Shown in pieces: positions 48,464 through 59,145 of a stretch of DNA of 64,000 nucleotides (within the stretch, counting starts at the first letter, position 1; each line of letters begins with the position of its first letter). The position numbers were made by a program, and so were the translations under genes. The DNA is from Nautilus pompilius (taxonomy: Eukaryota; Mollusca; Cephalopoda; Nautilida; Nautilidae): the NCBI GenBank assembly GCA_018389105.1, contig JACATO010000980.1, positions 310,001 through 374,000 of the forward strand. Reading direction: 5' to 3'. Under the pieces are notes generated by a model that ran no database searches, was not told the origin of the DNA, and was given only the letters and a program-made list of their open reading frames with translations.

Positions 48464-48604
48464 ATCACCACCCTGATTTTCAACAACAAGACATATCAGG
48501 CATCTCAAACTGAGTGGTTGGGTTCGTTCTCTGTTCCTGGCATTTGCACCTTTATTGTCAGCACTAATGTTTCACTTGAAGCAGCTTCCATTATCATTGG
48601 ATTT
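48464..48604 (+). CDS. Candidate exon, unrecognised
   Basis: A T/G-rich tract ending TTGTTGGTCAG precedes 141 bases (47 codons, phase 0 at both borders) followed by the donor-like TTT/GTAAAG. The peptide reads ITTLIFNNKTYQASQTEWLG, then SFSVPGICTFIVSTNVSLEA and ASIIIGF. It is balanced in composition, unlike nearby chance frames, and has one potential N-glycosylation site (NVS) and a hydrophobic end. I recognise no domain. An undetected transposon origin remains possible. Confidence 0.33.
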
Positions 48605-49472
48605 GTAAAGTATTCACTGTACTGATAGTAATAATGCTTTTGAAGAGTCTCAAACACACTGCTTCTTAAACTGGAACTCAGCTCTCTGATCAGTTATCTT
48701 CAGAAGTTAGTTTAATTCATATCAATTGCTATATTTTAATAAAAATCTACTGGTTACAAGTATTCAGTAAACATTGAAATACTTATATTCTTCAAAACGT
48801 TATGTTGCCGTCACAAATTACTGATATGCTGCATGCCATTTTTTTGTCACTGATATTTGCGTAACTCATGCTTAGCAAAATATGTTAAACAATAATGATG
48901 TCAGGACTGTGCTGAACCAAAGGGGTATTAAATGTTTTTGGGCCTGTATATATATTTAAATGACTATTTGATTACTGAAAAATATAAGTAATTTTGATTT
49001 ATTCTCTCAAACAATAAATAAGCATTTCTGCTCTGAGACTATAACTATATGCAAGATAACACATGTAATATATTAATAAAGGTAGGTCATAAGGTGGCTT
49101 ATAGGTTTTAAGCCCCAAATACCATTTTGATACTTTTAAAAAAAGATCTTCCCATTAGACAATTTAAAAATAGACCGTTACATAATACCAATCCTCCCGT
49201 GCCAATTAGAGTATAATAAACAAAACAATCACCAAACCAAAAATTTGAAAACTCGACTGGTGCAAAACAGAAGTAGAATGTAAGTCATGAGATCTTTAAC
49301 ACTAAGGCAATACTTCAATGTGTCTATGGTTAATTTTAGCCCATATTTAACTAAATATTAAGATGAATGCTAATCAACTGAATCTTTCTCACCTAGCAAC
49401 ACAAAAACATCCAGTCATTGACCATAAAGCTTCTGCAGAAAGACTGAGATTTAGTTTGTTTGTATGCCATTG
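48605..49472. other. Non-coding spacer
   Basis: AT-rich, no gene that I can support. Confidence 0.45.
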
Positions 49473-50310
49473 TTAATGTTGGGAATAAGCTATGCTGATT
49501 CTAACAAATTGCAAAATCAGCAGCATATCTGAATTTTGGTGCCTGCGCAACATAGGTGATGGAAGTTCAGTTGGATACTGTTCAGACCACCTTTCAATCT
49601 GAACTTTATTTGGTATCTTTTTGGGTTTTAGCACACCCAGAAATGGTTTTAACAGTTTCAATGTTTGCCATTTTGCTAAAAAGGAATCTAAGACGAAGTG
49701 AATTCTTTTTTTATAGAATGTTGATTGCATTGCTGTTGGATTTTCATCTAGTCACTTTGGGAAGGTGATGAAATCTGGTGGATTTTACAATCTGTATCTC
49801 TGTCATGTTGATGTGCATATGCAACAGATGCCTCAGTGAGCTGGTTCAACACTGCCTCAGACTCTTGCATGGGTGTTTTTTTTCAATTAGTTTTATTACC
49901 TTGTAACATCTAGTTCTTCTTTCTCAAAGACTTGTTATCTTCATTCTGATGAAAATGAAAAAACGAAGTCAAAACGAAGCAAGCTTGAAAGGAGATCTCA
50001 TGCTTTTAGTTCATGTTTCTTTGTCAATATTTTTGGTATAACAACTTTGAGGTCTTCTACCATCTCATTATATTATTTTCACACAGCTTCAATGGATTCT
50101 GGTCATGTTGTCCAATGAGTTTTTGGCAGATTATTTAGTTCAAGGGCATTATCTACATTTGCCAACAAATCACTCAAAGCTTGGAGTGCTTATTGCTAGA
50201 GCTAAAAAAGAAAATACATACATGCTGTCAAAAGTGTCACATATTTGATATAAGGATTCTTGATTTGTTGCTATGTTCAGTAATTAAGTTGACTATATGG
50301 GCGATACATG
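49473..50310 (-). pseudogene. hAT (ZMYM-like) transposase middle region, decayed
   Basis: On the - strand from 50309, CIAHIVNLITEHSN matches the C-AH-LNL motif that follows the second catalytic acid in hAT transposases. Further along, LQALSDLLANVDNA, then HWTT-PESIEAV--YNEMVE and a phenylalanine-rich RFDFVFSF segment fit the family order W--R--SI-AV-------I, then -FEF---. A last open frame (49730-49473) reads KKRIHFVLDSFLAKWQTLKL and probably continues the element. Several stops and frame changes separate the pieces. Terminal repeats were not found. The - strand frame at 51738-51499 (AVRCFEWTKSAAQELQKVKE) may be part of its N-terminal region. Confidence 0.55.
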
Positions 50311-52486
50311 GTATGTATATTACTGACCATTGCAGTTTCAGAAATCTTCTATACAATTTTGAACTTGCCAGGCATACTGGAAGTACTGCCACATTTCTAG
50401 AATCTTATTACATCTTTGTTACTATTTGTCTCTGCAATGTATGAAAGAAACTCTTCAGCAAGGCTCATCAGTTTTGTCAGTAATCTCTAACTTAATAAGC
50501 TGTTGGCTTTCCATCTTTAACCACAAAGTGTATCAGCTATTATACCACACAATCCAACCCTAAAACTTCAAAAGATAGTTTTATGAACAGCATTGCCTTT
50601 CATATAGATATATTCATTCATTGACATCTCCAAAATGTATGTGGGGCATGGAATGGTTGCATATCTGTGCTTTGTAGCCAGTGCTTAAGTTACTATCTTT
50701 GTTTTGCCATTACTTCTTAGTGTTATTCTTTAGTGAGCTAAGGTTTGAGTTATATAAAGCACCATTGTCATTTAATTATTTTACTATCTAAGTTTTTCTT
50801 CTGCCACAAGACATTCTTCTTTGCTTGTCTGTTCTTGTGAATCAGATGAAATCTATTATTGCTGCCTTTTGTGATTCACTAGTAAAATGCACAAAAATTT
50901 CTCTTGTTTTTTTCCTGGCTCCCTTTTATTTTTTATTATTGACTATTGCCATGAACCTAAGAATTTTCTGCTTTACTACAATCTGGAAGATCAGAAAATA
51001 AGCTACTTACAAAACAAAAATGCAGTACTTTATTTGAGGGACTGACCCCTTGTACCGAGCAGCAGAAAACTCCCATTATTTTGCTATTCTGTTTTCCGAG
51101 CTTTTTGAGGGAAAATATTTTAGCTATGGCTGACATGACTCAAGCATTATTAGATATGATTTCTGGTTGTCAGATTGTACTTTCTTTTTTCATGATCATG
51201 GTCCATCAGATTGCCAAATTTATTGAATATACACAAAGCTTCATGTAATAACATTGTGTCATTCATAATGAGAACTTATTATCATACCACTTATTTGCAT
51301 GCAAATGCTATGACTCTAAAGAGTTATTTCCCCTTCACTGTGTTGACTCTTCATTAGTATAGACTAAATCCAGCATCAAGCCTCAATTTCACTTTAATTT
51401 TCTCTTGGTTGGTGCAGGGTACTATATTACTTTCATGTTATCTCATCACGTTCAGCTTACAAGTTGTATAAAGCCAATTTTCCTTGAGGCTATTCTCATC
51501 ACATTTCATGTCCTGCTATATTTAGATCTGTAGCAGTCTTTAAAACACATTCTGATATTCCTACTGCATGAACAAAAAGCTTATTACATTCCATCTTTGC
51601 AAAAAAAAAGAAATTGTTAATTACTAAACATTGATGATGACAATACACACTTGTATGCATTTCTTTAACTTTTTGCAATTCTTGTGCTGCAGATTTTGTC
51701 CATTCGAAACACCTCACAGCTGGGTTTGTGGCATCCATATTTGATGAAGCAGCTTTCAGTACTTACTAACATCGCCGTGCCTACAATGTTAACTGTGGTG
51801 AGATTTCTACCTCCATTCACTCTTTGGGATAACTGCCATACATATTTTTTTCTCGCATTTTCTATGCTTTGTTGTATTTTCAGTGGCAGGTATTTTGGAA
51901 CTGGTTATTTCATGTTGTATAACAAAATAAATTCATTGACCTTACCAGGTTGGCAAAAAAAAAAAACTTTTTTTTCACTCTTTTTTTGTTTACCTGCTCC
52001 AGATGTAGTTGAAAATCTTCCAGCAAACATCTGCATTTACAATGCATGTGCATCATTATGCAAATAACAATATTTATGGCCACTTTATATTCAAAGACAT
52101 TAGGCTTACATAACAATAGCTGAATAATAGTCAATGGTAATTAGTAGTTCAGAAAGTTTTCTGCTCATGTCTAAACGCTTAAGAATGTATTTTTGATGGA
52201 ACACCATAACCAAAAATCTCTAACTAGATAATACAGAGTCCAGCTTTCTCATCTTCGTGATGTTACTATTCTTTGGGCCCCTTTTATAATAATAATGAGG
52301 GGGGGGGGTTATGTCAAATAACTATGGGGCTCTCTCTCATCAAAGTATATCCTAGTTTGATTCAAATTGAATATACATAATTAAGTGATTAGTGCAGCCA
52401 TGTAAAACCGCACGTAGTTATTGATAAGGTGCCCCTAAAATACATCACTCATTACTGAAAAAACAACAACAACAACAACAACACTA
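50311..52486. other. Non-coding, perhaps decayed upstream part of the hAT remnant
   Basis: A 127-codon open frame on the + strand at 51684-52067 is hydrophobic and motif-free, and opposes possible transposase sequence on the - strand, so I do not call it. G-rich run at 52300-52308. Confidence 0.4.
52463..52483. repeat. (AAC)n microsatellite
   Basis: About seven AAC units immediately outside the TIR element at 52489. Confidence 0.85.
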
Positions 52487-52488
52487 TA

Positions 52489-53178
52489 CAGGTTTGGGAT
52501 CCCAAATCCGGTTCGCTCTGGGTCTGTAGGTAGCCGGATTCGGGGCGCATATCGTCCTAGAATGTACCTATAACACACAGAAATCATGGAAATATAGTCT
52601 TCCAGGGCACACACCTCCAATATAACGAGGTTTCGCCAGCAGCGAACCCTAACCAAGCCCCCTCACCACACGCCGCCCCGGGGGGATACTCACATGGCGT
52701 CTGTACGGGCTGACGCAGCACGAGATACTCCTCTCCGGTATCCATTCCATTAACACTCCGAGATCCTCCGCCCGACGGAGGACACCCATTAACTCCGGTA
52801 AGTCAGCACCACCACGGAATTTAAGCGAAGAAGCCTCCTCCCCGTCTCTGTAGGCCACAGATAGAGAGAGAGAGGGGACAGGACACCGCCATCTTCCTCG
52901 GTCAAACCTCCCTGGCGATCCGTCAACCCGAGACGCTGCGAGGAGTCCACTTTCTGCCTGGCACCCGGGGAATTTCTGCAGGCCTCCCAGACATTGTTTT
53001 AGAGACAGCCAGGGCTAAATATGCGACATAACCTAACCAGGATCACGCACAGAGAGACACACACACACACACAGTACGCTGTCTCAAACTGACGCGGGAA
53101 GCGGTGGCGCCACCCAACCAGAGCGGCAGCTCCGAGAACTACTAGCGCTGGAGTAGCGCGTTCGGGATCCCTCACCTG
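52489..53178. mobile_element. GC-rich TIR element, 690 bp, TA target site
   Basis: Flanking TA at 52487-52488 and 53179-53180. The left end is CAGGTTTGGGATCCCAAATC. The reverse complement of the right end is CAGGTGAGGGATCCCGAACG. The shared CAGGT-(2)-GGGATCCC terminus, TA duplication and CCGG-rich subterminal sequence point to a non-autonomous pogo/Tigger-like element. The interior is far richer in G+C and CpG than its surroundings and would score as a CpG island. A (CA)n run lies at 53057-53073. I see no transposase sequence. Confidence 0.72.
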
Positions 53179-53180
53179 TA

Positions 53181-53300
53181 TTTACGGCTCATCAAAGTGT
53201 CATGTGTAACTCATTCTCTGCATAATGAATTATTCAGGAAAAAAGAAACAACAAAATATAAGCATTAAATAAACTTGGAGAGGGAGGGGGTGCAACCAGA
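53181..53300. other. AT-rich spacer
   Basis: Short spacer after the TIR element. Nothing recognised. Confidence 0.4.
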
Positions 53301-54180
53301 AGATAACAGCGGTTAACGCTGCATCCATTGATTGGTTCCAAGACGGTTCAGAATGTCAGTGTCCACTATACCACCTGAAGACCTCCCCCTGTAGATGTGT
53401 TGATAGTCACAGATGAAGCAGCAGCTCAGTTCATCGTGATAAAACCCAGCAGTCTGAAGATATGAATCGGTACTTCTTCTGTGAACCACAACGGTCGGTT
53501 ACACTCAGATCTCACAGAACCTGGTCCGACCAACAAGATGGCCGGGGTCGCCCAGCCCATTACTGTTGTTGTTGGGATGCCCATGATGAGAAGCTGAGCG
53601 TGGTCTTGTTGGAATGTTCTACCATAGCCCTGCATGAAGAGTGGATAGCATGTCACCATTAGACCTCCTCATCTCTGTATCTAATCGCTGCCCCGGGGGG
53701 GGGGTGGGGGGGGAGGTTTTAGTATACATTTCTGTTGACATTCGATTTCATGCAGCAGCAAACCTCATTATTGAGCAATACTGTTATCCACCATTTCCTG
53801 CTTCGTTCACACTGCCGATGCAGCTTCAGTCAAAACGTCATGCACCCAGGTTGATGGAGTGACTGGAACACTAATCACAATCCTCTGGTTGGACATCCAG
53901 CACAACTCAAAATAACCTACCGGTGAACTGATCCCACATCTTTCTAGTTTTCCTCTGGCACTTCTATCAGAATAAGCCCCATTCTTTCTGATGCCAAACC
54001 ACCTTGGCAATTTTTTTAATGTTGGAGAAATCCCACCATACGTAATTGTGCTGCCAAGTATCTGGGATGTTTGCATAGTTAGCCCCAAGATTATGACCAT
54101 CCAAGGTGTGTACACACATTTGAAAAACTGAACTAATTTTGAATGTGTGGTGATGTGGGCTGGTGGCATCAGTTACGTGC
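53301..54180. other. GC-richer block of unknown nature
   Basis: Base composition rises again and both strands carry open frames. The - strand frame at 53659-53426 contains GYGRTFQQDHAQ, which recalls the (F)QQD-A-- word around the second catalytic D of Tc1 transposases, but the sequence on both sides does not fit. The - strand frame at 54169-53807 (SPTLKKLPRWFGIRKNGAYS) is unrecognised. A nearly pure G run lies at 53694-53716. Best read as a decayed element or retro-copy of unknown type. Confidence 0.3.
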
Positions 54181-56060
54181 AAGGACGACGACTGATCAAT
54201 TTATTATTTTTCATAGGAAGGAATCATCGGTGAAAATATTGTTGCACGTGTTTTTGAACTTCCTGAATAGCATAGCCTATGAAAAGGTTGACTAATTTTT
54301 TAATGGTTGAGCATGATCTTATTAAAATTATTGACTCTGCTGACTTGTGCTCAACATCCAGCCAGCAACACATCTGAGTGTACACCTGGTTTTTACAAAG
54401 CTCAGCTTGATTAACCAGAGTCACACTTTATTGAAGATGCATATAATATTTAAATTGGAGTTCAGTATCACTAAAAAATTTTTGATGATTTTTTTTTTAA
54501 AGTTGTTTGGTAGAGAAGAATCACAATTTTAGCAGCTCAACGTCAATCCAAAGACCATTTATTATTGACAGCATGCATCAGAAATGCAGTTGTTTGTCAA
54601 CTTTGTAGTGGCTGAAGAGAAACATGGCGAGTCTCACTGAAAGGGTGCAAATTTGTCAATGAATAGCTCAGTTTCTCCATAAACTTGACCATAGTGGGTA
54701 AGTTGCTTAGAAAAAGCCCTCACTCACAGGAATCCACAAAATCTGCATATATACAAGAGAGCTAGATGGTAGACAGTAAAGTTGACTGTGTTTACTAATG
54801 AGTCAAAATTTTACTACTACTCATGAAATAGGAAAACACTTATGGAAAAAGTGCAGAGAGGCCCTTCAGTTTAATTATCTGCGACTGACTGTCAAATATG
54901 GAAGTTATTATTCTATGGTATATGAGGAGTGGCATGTAGTATAATAGTGAAACTTAGTGTCCATTGAAGGTCAACAGCATAGCATACTATATAGAAATTC
55001 TTTTAACTATTCTTCCAACATCGTTTACCCATGATTGCTTTTATTATAAAACAAATTCTTCAGAAGAATAAAGCAAGATGCTATAGAGCTCAAAGAACCA
55101 CCACAAAAGGATCATTAGCCTTTTTCTTGGATTTCAGTGTTTAGATGTGGAGCAACGCATTCACATCTTCAAATGTTAATCGTCAATCAACTTTGTAATG
55201 CTGGACTGATTCCATTCCTAATATCCATATTCTGATGGATATATCAGGTGGTGACACCAGATTCACTTCCATGTGCAACATTTTAATTTTGGATAAAGGC
55301 ATAGTGCATGAAATAATTCTACTTGAATTATTCTGGCAATGATGCGTAGTTGTAAGCGTGTTTTAATGCAGCACTGGTGATATGCCTTCTTAGTGTGAAA
55401 GTTTGTGTTACTATTAGATGAGGAAAAGCTCAAACTAATCTGTTGTCCATTCTTTTCTTCTTTTAAGCCATTGTAAATTAATTTATAAAAACGTTTCTCT
55501 TATTCCCCTTATAACTTATTTTGCCAAAGATTGGAATTCACAAGTTTACCTGTCGAAGATGATAAGGGGGGATAACTCATTTATACCTGCCTCTAGCTTT
55601 CCTTTAAGACTGAAAATGAGTTAGACTCTTTGGTACATTAAGAGCAAGAGGGTTAAAGCTTTAGAAGTTTTACCCATGTCCCACTATACACCTAGTGATA
55701 AATGCCAATGTACGTAATTGTTTATAATTTTAATTCAGTTGCCTTGCCACCAACATTAATCAGTTACAAAATGTGAAATATATGCAGCACCATCCCACAT
55801 CCTCCAGGTTTGACATAAAACTAGAAGGTCAGGGTCCAATAAACAAATGGTGGTAAATTTCTAGGTGAGCAATTTAACAGATTAAATCAAACAAACACGA
55901 AAATAAAATAAAAAAATTAAATAAATTGAAGGTTGTTGTTGTTTGCTCAGTAAGTGAAAAAAGATGTTTTTGAATATCAGTTAGTTGAATGAGTTCAACT
56001 GGGTCAAAAAATTGAAAGCCCCCCCAAACTAACGTTTTACTAGATATAGTCCCATTGTAA
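54181..56060. other. Non-coding stretch
   Basis: No gene I can support. A + strand start at 54624 reads MASLTERVQICQ before a stop, faintly like the beginning of some DNA-binding transposon proteins, but nothing further supports it. Confidence 0.4.
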
Positions 56061-56093
56061 ATAAAGCTAGAGTATATACATATTCACACTTGT

Positions 56094-56318
56094 CCCATAA
56101 CCCATAGGTCGCTGGAGCACTTAAAGGTGTGTCTAGGTCATCTTACAACCCAATGGAGCCCACCCCTCTCCAGGTCGAGTCAAGGTGAATGTCAACATCA
56201 AGAGGGCAGCTATGTGGCTGTTTTGGGCTTCATCAGCATGTACATCTGACCGACCCCACCGGGGATCAGACCTGAGACACAAGGAATGACTAGCAAACTC
56301 GTGACCTACTGTGCCACC
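56094..56318 (-). mobile_element. tRNA-derived SINE
   Basis: On the - strand the element starts GGTGGCACAGTAGGTCACGA. TGGCACAGTAGG fits the pol III A box and GGTCTGATCCCC, about 40 bases further, fits the B box of a tRNA-like head. A tRNA-unrelated body follows (GTCGGTCAGATGTACATGCT and so on) down to a CCTATGGGTTATGGGA tail near 56094-56110. Its promoter would be internal, with mobilisation by a LINE in trans. Clear flanking duplications were not found, and the far 3' boundary may extend some tens of bases lower. Confidence 0.7.
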
Positions 56319-58725
56319 TTATTTATATTGTAAAGTGTGAAGCCAAAGAATGGAAATTTGTTCGGTCAAAGCATTTACCAGTTTAAAAGTAGATTGATAA
56401 GCACTCCTTGAACCCAGTGTCTTGTATAAGCTGTGATGGCTTCCCGGGTTTTTCTAACTTGGTGGGAAAAGACAACAGCAAAATGGTACCAATATTCAAG
56501 AAAAGTGCAGTAGTTCTCCTTTATTAATGTGACCCCTAACATTTGAAGGAAAGTTAAAGAAGAAAAATATAACATGAAGCTGCTAAATTAATCTAGATTT
56601 TATACGCACACAGCTGTTATAGTTCTCTTATTTTGTTTAAGTCTGCCTAACGAGAATAGAGGTTTCTGAAAGTAATGGTAAGATGATTATGTGGCTCCAG
56701 GCAGAGATGTCTTTGTGGTGGTGGTTTTCCTTGCTGTGTGCATGCTGTACATTCAGCCTATACTGTTTCAGTTCTCTTCCAAACTTGTTGGGAATAGTTT
56801 TTCAAATAGCAGGTTAAAGATAAACCATTGTAACAAATTCTTCAAACAGCAGTAAATGAGAGGCTGTTGTACCAGTGTGTGAAATACTGAAGGATCCAAC
56901 AATAATATCAGGTGTAATGTTGGATTCTAGCCTCTGGGGTATTTAATTCTTTGAAATTGAGACCTTTACTGGTTTCATATTAAAAACAAAAAACAAACAA
57001 ACAAGTGAGATATAAATTGAATACTTAGAAAAGGAATGTGTAATATAAAACATTAAATGTGTAAGATGATTTTCTTTATCAACAATCTAAGAGAGTCTGG
57101 AGTAAGCCTCATTTTTTTCTGAAGTTAGATAAAATTATTTACCTTTTTTCATTATTACTATACAGAATGATGTGAATTCAAAATATAAAACTCTCAAGAA
57201 AGATTTTAATACTAAATTTACTTACATCTAAAAATCTGCAATGCTTTTATTTAGATCATTGAATAATTTTGTTTCCTCAAAATTGCTAGAGTTGGAGTAT
57301 GAAGAGGCGAGGAGAATACTCACACCATAAATAATTTCCCTAATTCTCTTTAGGCTAGTGACTAATTTGAAACTATACAGCATTATGGGTTTGCTGGTTG
57401 TAGGTTGGTATGTCAGCCAAGTTGTTCTGACTACTTCACAAGACCCAGCCAACATTGGTCACTGTATACAATGGCTAATGTGAATGTATATATAAAGAGT
57501 ATTTATTTACTTTTAATATAAATATCTAAATATAAAACAGTTCATTATAAAAAGGAATGGGAATTTTGTTGGTTTTCACCATGTTTAATTTTGAAAATGT
57601 TAGGTTCAAATAGAAAGGTCATTTATTTAGAAATAATATTAGTTGAAAGGAAATAATACAATCCCTAACAAAATGATGATAAAAGGCATTCATTTGCCAA
57701 TTTCTCAAGTTCATTTTCAGAACTTCACAATGTATTAGAGATACCAGTTGGAAGAAATTCTTTAAAAAGCTCATCCTCAGCAGTAGTCACAAAACCAGCA
57801 ACTTGAAAACGGACTCCCTAAACTAGTTGATTGACTGCAGTTTTCTGATAAGTCCACCTTAGCAGGCTGTGCCAATCATTTCAGATGCTTTCTCCAGTCA
57901 CCCTGCACCACTCTAAAAGTGGTTAGTTAGCAGGTTAATGCAATGGTGTAAAAGTGCCTGACAAGAGATCATCAACAAAGAATTGTGTTGAGTATGGAAG
58001 AGAATAATCTTCATTGTACATTCATATTCCTCATGGTAGTTTAGATGAGCCTCCTTTTGTTTTGAAAATAATTAGGGTTCCAGGCACACAAATTTTTGGG
58101 GCTGTTATGATTATTATTATTATTATTATTAGTGTGTCATATAACGAATTAACTATATTTCAAGCACAGTTGGGTATTGAAATTTTTTTAAATAATAGAA
58201 TTGTTAATGGCATTAATAAATTGATGGCAAGTGTAGTGAATAATGGAAGCGTCAATCAGTCATTTCTGTTCTCTGGGTATAAGCTGGGAAGGCTTCCTTC
58301 CTCCTTGGAACTACAAAACTAAAAACTTTATTATGCAAAGCAGTGGTTCAGTATCCTCGGTGTACAATTGTGCAAAACTACCTGTATAAATAAAGACTAA
58401 TATGCTTCTTTTTTAAAAGAATCTCTCTTTTGGTAGGTGTACAGCCAGGACTCTCCCAACATAGAGACTAACTAGTAAAAAAAACTCCTTTGATTTGAAA
58501 TATAAAATTTTTTTCTGGATGATGACAATAAAAATTTTATGTATTGTTTATATTCAAATGTGTGCACATTAGAATATTAATTTTGCCAATAAATTTATTA
58601 TCTATTTATCCATTTTGAAAAAACAATTATAAAATTTTTCTCAAATTCTTAGAGTTATACTGCTATCAAATAAAAATAGTTTTAGTAGTAGATTTTTCAA
58701 ACTTCTGTTGTGTGCCTGAAAATTA
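56319..58725. other. Non-coding stretch
   Basis: AT-rich with an (ATT)n run at 58110-58131. No gene that I can support. Confidence 0.5.
58110..58131. repeat. (ATT)n microsatellite
   Basis: About seven ATT units. Confidence 0.85.
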
Positions 58726-59145
58726 GCGTTGACAGTCCAATAATTCTGATAGAGGGGAGCACCACAGGAATACGTATCTATATTTCTGCAGGTCCAGTTG
58801 ACAATCAAATAATTCTGATAGAGGGGAGCACCACAGGAATAGTATAGCTATATTTCTGCAGGTCCAGTTGACAGTCCAATAATTCTGATAGAGGGGAGCA
58901 CCACAGGAATAGTATAGCTATATTTCTGCAGGTCCAGTTGACAATCAAATAATTCTGATAGAGGGGAGCACCACAGGAATACGTAGCTATATTTCTGCAG
59001 GTCCAGTTGACAATCAAATAATTCTGACAGATGGGAGCACCACAGGAATACGTAGCTATATTTCTGCAGGTCCAGTTGACAATCAAATAATTCTGATAGA
59101 GGGGAGCACCACAGGAATACGTAGCTATATTTCTGCAGGCCTAGT
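58726..59145. repeat. Tandem array, six copies of a 69-70 bp unit
   Basis: The word GA(G/T)GGGAGCACCACAGGAAT recurs at 58752, 58821, 58891, 58961, 59030 and 59099, giving periods of 69, 70, 70, 69 and 69 bp. Units differ only at a few sites (for example ACGTAG against AGTATAG, and AATCAAAT against AGTCCAAT), so the array is young. Where the period is 69 (3 x 23) the - strand stays open and encodes a repeated IVNWTCRNIATYSCGAP peptide. I regard this as a by-product of the period, not a gene. Confidence 0.93.

Noticed and set aside
51684-52067. 127-codon hydrophobic + strand frame.
   Set aside because: AT-rich, no motif, and opposite possible hAT transposase sequence on the - strand.
58805-59086. 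93-codon - strand frame of repeated IVNWTCRNIA units as a repeat-protein gene.
   Set aside because: It is explained by the 69-bp period of the tandem array. It has no start context, flanking exons or second evidence.
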